DNA from: Algoriphagus sp. A40
GTDB lineage: Bacteria > Bacteroidota > Bacteroidia > Cytophagales > Cyclobacteriaceae
DNA length: 64,000 bases
NCBI RefSeq assembly: GCF_002002735.1
Contig: NZ_MUNY01000048.1
Location: 62,001-126,000 of the forward strand
Direction: 5' to 3'
A program made the position numbers and the translations under genes. This document shows, in pieces, positions 60,963 through 64,000 of the stretch. Every line of letters starts with the position of its first letter. Positions within the stretch are counted from its first letter, which is position 1. Below the pieces are notes generated by a model that saw nothing but the letters and a program-made list of their open reading frames with translations, made no database searches and was not told the origin of the DNA.

Positions 60963-63689
60963 TTATTCTAGCACCAAAAGTGATCCGGTGATTTTTTCTT
61001 CATACTGAAACAGAGGATTTCTTCCTACTAATACCACGACATAGGTTCCGGGCGAAATGAAGCTGCCGTTGATTGTTCCGTCCCATTCCAAAAATGCCTC
61101 TCCAAATGGGATTTCTTCTGATTTCTGGTAATGTACCAGGCTGCCTTGCCTGTTAATTATGTACAATTCAATTTCAGTGATTCCTTCGCTGATTCGGACT
61201 TCAAAATTCCGTTCAGGATCACCCAAGACCATTCCGGTGGGTATGACATAATCGAAACTACAGGCATCATATGTTCGGAATGAAGTGAAAAATTCGCATC
61301 CATCAACCGTGATTACTTTCAATGTATAATTTCCGGCTTCTTTGGGAGTGAAAACTGAATCCTCGGATATCAATTGATCCTCCAGTTGCCAATAATATTC
61401 CGAAAAATCTCCAGGGTCAAGCTTTGGGCCGGTTTTTCCCTTGGTACAGACACCATAGGTTTCTTCCAAAACCGGGGGAGTGAGCAGTTGACTTTCCTCA
61501 ACTGGAACCAGGTTTCGGCCGATTTCACAGCCCAATTTGCTATAAACCACCACTTCGTAAGTGCCAGGCTTATTTACTTCTATTTCAAGCAACCCATCAA
61601 ATGTGGTGAGTTCTTGCATATTGTCCTGAAGGTCGTAATATATCCATTCGGTGTCGGTTACCTCCTCTTCATTGGTCTTCAAGGTGATCGTGCTGGAGCT
61701 GGGTTGAGGGCATATTTTTTCTGCTTTCAATTCCATCGGAACAGAGGTAATCGGAGCTACCACCTCAAAAATGGCCGGAGAGACTGGGCAAAAGCCACTT
61801 TGGAGTGGTTGGACCAAAAGGGAATAAAAGCCCACATTTGGAGGGTAAAAAGTGGGTCCTCTGCCAACTATTTCGTCTCGGTCGTTAAACCAGCGGATAC
61901 TGGCTTCCTCTGTTGAGATACCCTTGAGATCAATCTCATATTTGATTGGGTCAAAACACTTCTCTACGGCAAGAAAAGGTGTAAAAGTAATAGTGGAGGA
62001 TAAGGTTGCGTTAAAGTCGATCCTTTTTTGACAGAGTCCCAGACTTGGGTTGGTACCTTCGCCTAAAATGGAATAAGCACCAGCGTCGGTCAGGGTGAAA
62101 CTTTCACCTGTAGCGATGGTTTCGAAGCTTCCATCCGGAAAGGTCAGAGTGAATTTGAGATTTTGATCCGTCACCGGAGACAGTGAAAATGTCTCGCAGA
62201 TATTCAAATCTGCAGGAATCGTAAATTCAGCCTGAGGGGCTTCTTCTATAGTGACCGTTTCGACAGGATATGTACATCCGTCTGCATTTATTTCTAATAG
62301 GTATGTACCGTTAATTAGATCGATGGTTGTCTGGCCGCTTGGCGGAATGGAGCCTTTTAGGATTTCTCCTTTACCCTCTACTAAAATTCGAAACTCACCT
62401 GTTGAAATTGGAGCTCCAAAATCCAATGAAACACTTCCTGTATTCACTCCATTATTGGAACAAGTTTCATTTACAACAGAAATGTTGGGGAGCTGTTGAC
62501 TGGGTGGAATGGGGAGATTATCCGCATTCAAGGTCAACAATTGGGTGATTTGACAACCGGTTTTTTCTACAACCAAAGAATAGACATTGGGTTCCAAATT
62601 GGTATAAATAAGCTGTACCCCTGCATTCAGAGGACCTTCAATTACATTTAATTCAGGGATGTAAAGTGCATCTACATCCGTTTCGACGGTGATTTGGAAA
62701 GAGCCGTTTTGGTCGGTACAGTTATCTGGTAGGGCTAGGATTGCGGGTGTGATCTTGGGTGATTCTACTAACTCAAAACCAATGATTCTCTCTGAAATAC
62801 AATCCGGATATTGCTCGTTGGTGGTTTGGAAAGTCACTAAATACAATCCAGGTCCGGATAGCTCTGAGGCTTCGAATTCGATCTCAAATCCTGTTGAAAC
62901 GGGGCTTCTTGAACCGGTAAACTCTTTTTGGATAAACCAATCACCCGAAATTGGGGTATCAAGGCCGATCTGAATTGATTCTCCTTCGCAGATGGAAGTG
63001 CTCGAGGAAATTATCTTAAAGTCAATTGGCGGACCGACAAAAGTGGTTCCAATGATCAAGCAAGTTGTTTTTCCAGTAGCATCAGTTTGGTATAATTCCA
63101 CCAAATGGTAGCCTTCGCTGTATGAAAGATAATTGTTGCCTGTACCCAACAGGTTACCGGTTACATCTTTCCATTCAATGGTAAATTCGGATAGGTTGGA
63201 AGTGGCGGGATCTAAAGCAGTCAATAGAGTCGGGGAACCAGCGCATAAAAGGTAATCAGGTAATAAAGCCAATTCGGGGCCTTGTTGGACCGTAACTGTT
63301 AGCTGATTTTGGTAATAGGCCGGATTAGTTCCCCTTCGGACACTCAATTGAACCGTATATGATCCAACCTCAGAAAAAACTACCTGAATGGTCTCCAATT
63401 GGGCTCCTCCAGTTCTGGCAAATATGGCCTTACCTGCTGAATCGGTAACCAGCCAATTGTAAACGTCCCCAGGATTACCTCCTCCACTGAAAGTGCCGAC
63501 TACACCACCGAAAACAATACATAGGTTTTCCGGACCGACCAGTTGTGGGTCTGCCTTAATGGAAAAGTGATGGTCATGTAGAGGTAGGGGTAAGCTGTTG
63601 CCTCCGCTGAAAGAATAAAGCGGAAATAGCAAACTTGCCCAAACTAATAACAGCCTAATCTTCCCTTTTGGAAATTGAATCTTGGCCAA
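60963..63689 (-). CDS. Large secreted protein with T9SS type-B-like C-terminal domain
   Basis: 908 residues from a TTG at 63689 (no ATG fits). Signal segment KIRLLLVWASLLFPLYSFSG. The body is a chain of Ig/PKD-like beta domains with repeated QFTIPADLNICETF-type and TVQQGPELALLPDYLLCAGSP-type stretches with single cysteines, as in SprB-like adhesins. The last 95 residues (VIPTGMVLGDPERNFEVRI, IEYIINRQGS-like IELYIINRQG, GTYVVVLVG, SLLVLE) resemble the gliding-motility-associated C-terminal domain, less closely than in the 28257 gene. It is probably a surface adhesin exported by T9SS. Confidence 0.85.
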   Translation of the reverse strand: MAKIQFPKGKIRLLLVWASLLFPLYSFSGGNSLPLPLHDHHFSIKADPQLVGPENLCIVFGGVVGTFSGGGNPGDVYNWLVTDSAGKAIFARTGGAQLETIQVVFSEVGSYTVQLSVRRGTNPAYYQNQLTVTVQQGPELALLPDYLLCAGSPTLLTALDPATSNLSEFTIEWKDVTGNLLGTGNNYLSYSEGYHLVELYQTDATGKTTCLIIGTTFVGPPIDFKIISSSTSICEGESIQIGLDTPISGDWFIQKEFTGSRSPVSTGFEIEFEASELSGPGLYLVTFQTTNEQYPDCISERIIGFELVESPKITPAILALPDNCTDQNGSFQITVETDVDALYIPELNVIEGPLNAGVQLIYTNLEPNVYSLVVEKTGCQITQLLTLNADNLPIPPSQQLPNISVVNETCSNNGVNTGSVSLDFGAPISTGEFRILVEGKGEILKGSIPPSGQTTIDLINGTYLLEINADGCTYPVETVTIEEAPQAEFTIPADLNICETFSLSPVTDQNLKFTLTFPDGSFETIATGESFTLTDAGAYSILGEGTNPSLGLCQKRIDFNATLSSTITFTPFLAVEKCFDPIKYEIDLKGISTEEASIRWFNDRDEIVGRGPTFYPPNVGFYSLLVQPLQSGFCPVSPAIFEVVAPITSVPMELKAEKICPQPSSSTITLKTNEEEVTDTEWIYYDLQDNMQELTTFDGLLEIEVNKPGTYEVVVYSKLGCEIGRNLVPVEESQLLTPPVLEETYGVCTKGKTGPKLDPGDFSEYYWQLEDQLISEDSVFTPKEAGNYTLKVITVDGCEFFTSFRTYDACSFDYVIPTGMVLGDPERNFEVRISEGITEIELYIINRQGSLVHYQKSEEIPFGEAFLEWDGTINGSFISPGTYVVVLVGRNPLFQYEEKITGSLLVLE

Positions 63690-64000
63690 TGAAGTACTTT
63701 TAAAGGAGGGATTATTTACAAAGGTAATTTTCCTTTGTGTTCAGGTAATGCTCTTTTTGTCAAAAAACGTTCCACCTACTTTTTATAGTATTTAAAATAG
63801 GATCACTGGATCCTTCGCCTGAAAGACTAAAAAATCTGTTAGAGAAGCAGATTAATGCTCACAACCCACAAAACGTGAATTTGTACTTCAATCTTTATTC
63901 AAATTTGCCACTAATAAGAATTCTGAAAATCCATAACCCAAAAGCAGATTAACCCAAACTGAATTTTCTCACCTGATAAAAGTCCAATCAGAACTGTCAC
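63690..64000. other. Right end of the window, no feature recognised
   Basis: 311 AT-rich bases upstream of the large T9SS protein gene. They should hold its promoter; no ORF or clear regulatory motif was found. Confidence 0.4.

Overview
The window comes from a member of the Bacteroidota, most likely a Cytophagales bacterium of the Cyclobacteriaceae (Algoriphagus-like). This is inferred from several signs. Two very large secreted proteins end in type-B sorting domains of the type IX secretion system. The promoter of tRNA-Arg matches the Bacteroidota consensus exactly (TTTG, 19 bases, TACCTTTG). The succinate dehydrogenase is of the single-subunit cytochrome b type, and outer-membrane beta-barrels, short lipoproteins and an FtsX-type permease are frequent. 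Genes lie on both strands in short, tightly coupled operons, often with 1-4 base stop/start overlaps. The window is mostly chromosomal housekeeping DNA, with small accessory islands.

Layout. 0-8 kb: the end of an ABC ATPase with its large permease, a YefM-YoeB toxin-antitoxin pair with a recognisable TGTACA operator, a myo-inositol oxygenase followed by a sodium/solute symporter (an inositol-to-glucuronate module), and an accessory AAA/DUF4143 ATPase whose upstream region carries a striking nested palindrome. 8-17.6 kb: tRNA-Leu, ABM monooxygenase, SAM hydroxide adenosyltransferase, PhoH, GNAT, a small barrel protein, ComEC, enoyl-CoA hydratase, RecQ, an unknown protein, a Nudix hydrolase and a hotdog thioesterase. 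17.6-27.9 kb: two 205-bp MITE-like repeats in opposite orientation flank a 9.7-kb block with a TPR lipoprotein, Sua5, Pgk, DinB, an EEP-family hydrolase, a flavin reductase, SppA, FolK, a second toxin-antitoxin pair and FabD.

27.9-39 kb: DCC-family protein, T9SS cargo protein, sdhCAB operon, GNAT, a c-type cytochrome lipoprotein paired with a parallel beta-helix lipoprotein, a Crp/Fnr regulator and a barrel protein. 39-46 kb: RuvC, and an envelope/signalling operon running from a glycosyltransferase through a GAF-PP2C phosphatase, a polysaccharide deacetylase and a second glycosyltransferase to TatD and asparaginase; then tRNA-Ser. 46-57.4 kb: ExbB, a small membrane protein and two ExbDs (the energy module for TonB transport), two MFS transporters around a bifunctional NAD(P)HX repair enzyme, AsnS, sigma-54 (RpoN), a PAP2-like membrane protein and a barrel protein. 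57.4-64 kb: tRNA-Arg followed by a decayed tRNA-Arg copy, a tiny lipoprotein, an MFS transporter plus GH140-like glycosidase behind a LacI-type operator candidate, and a second T9SS cargo protein.

No phage, CRISPR array, rRNA operon or complete insertion sequence was seen. I did not find a clearly new multi-gene system. The least explained items are the nested palindrome before the DUF4143 ATPase, the 205-bp inverted repeats, and the cytochrome/beta-helix lipoprotein pair.
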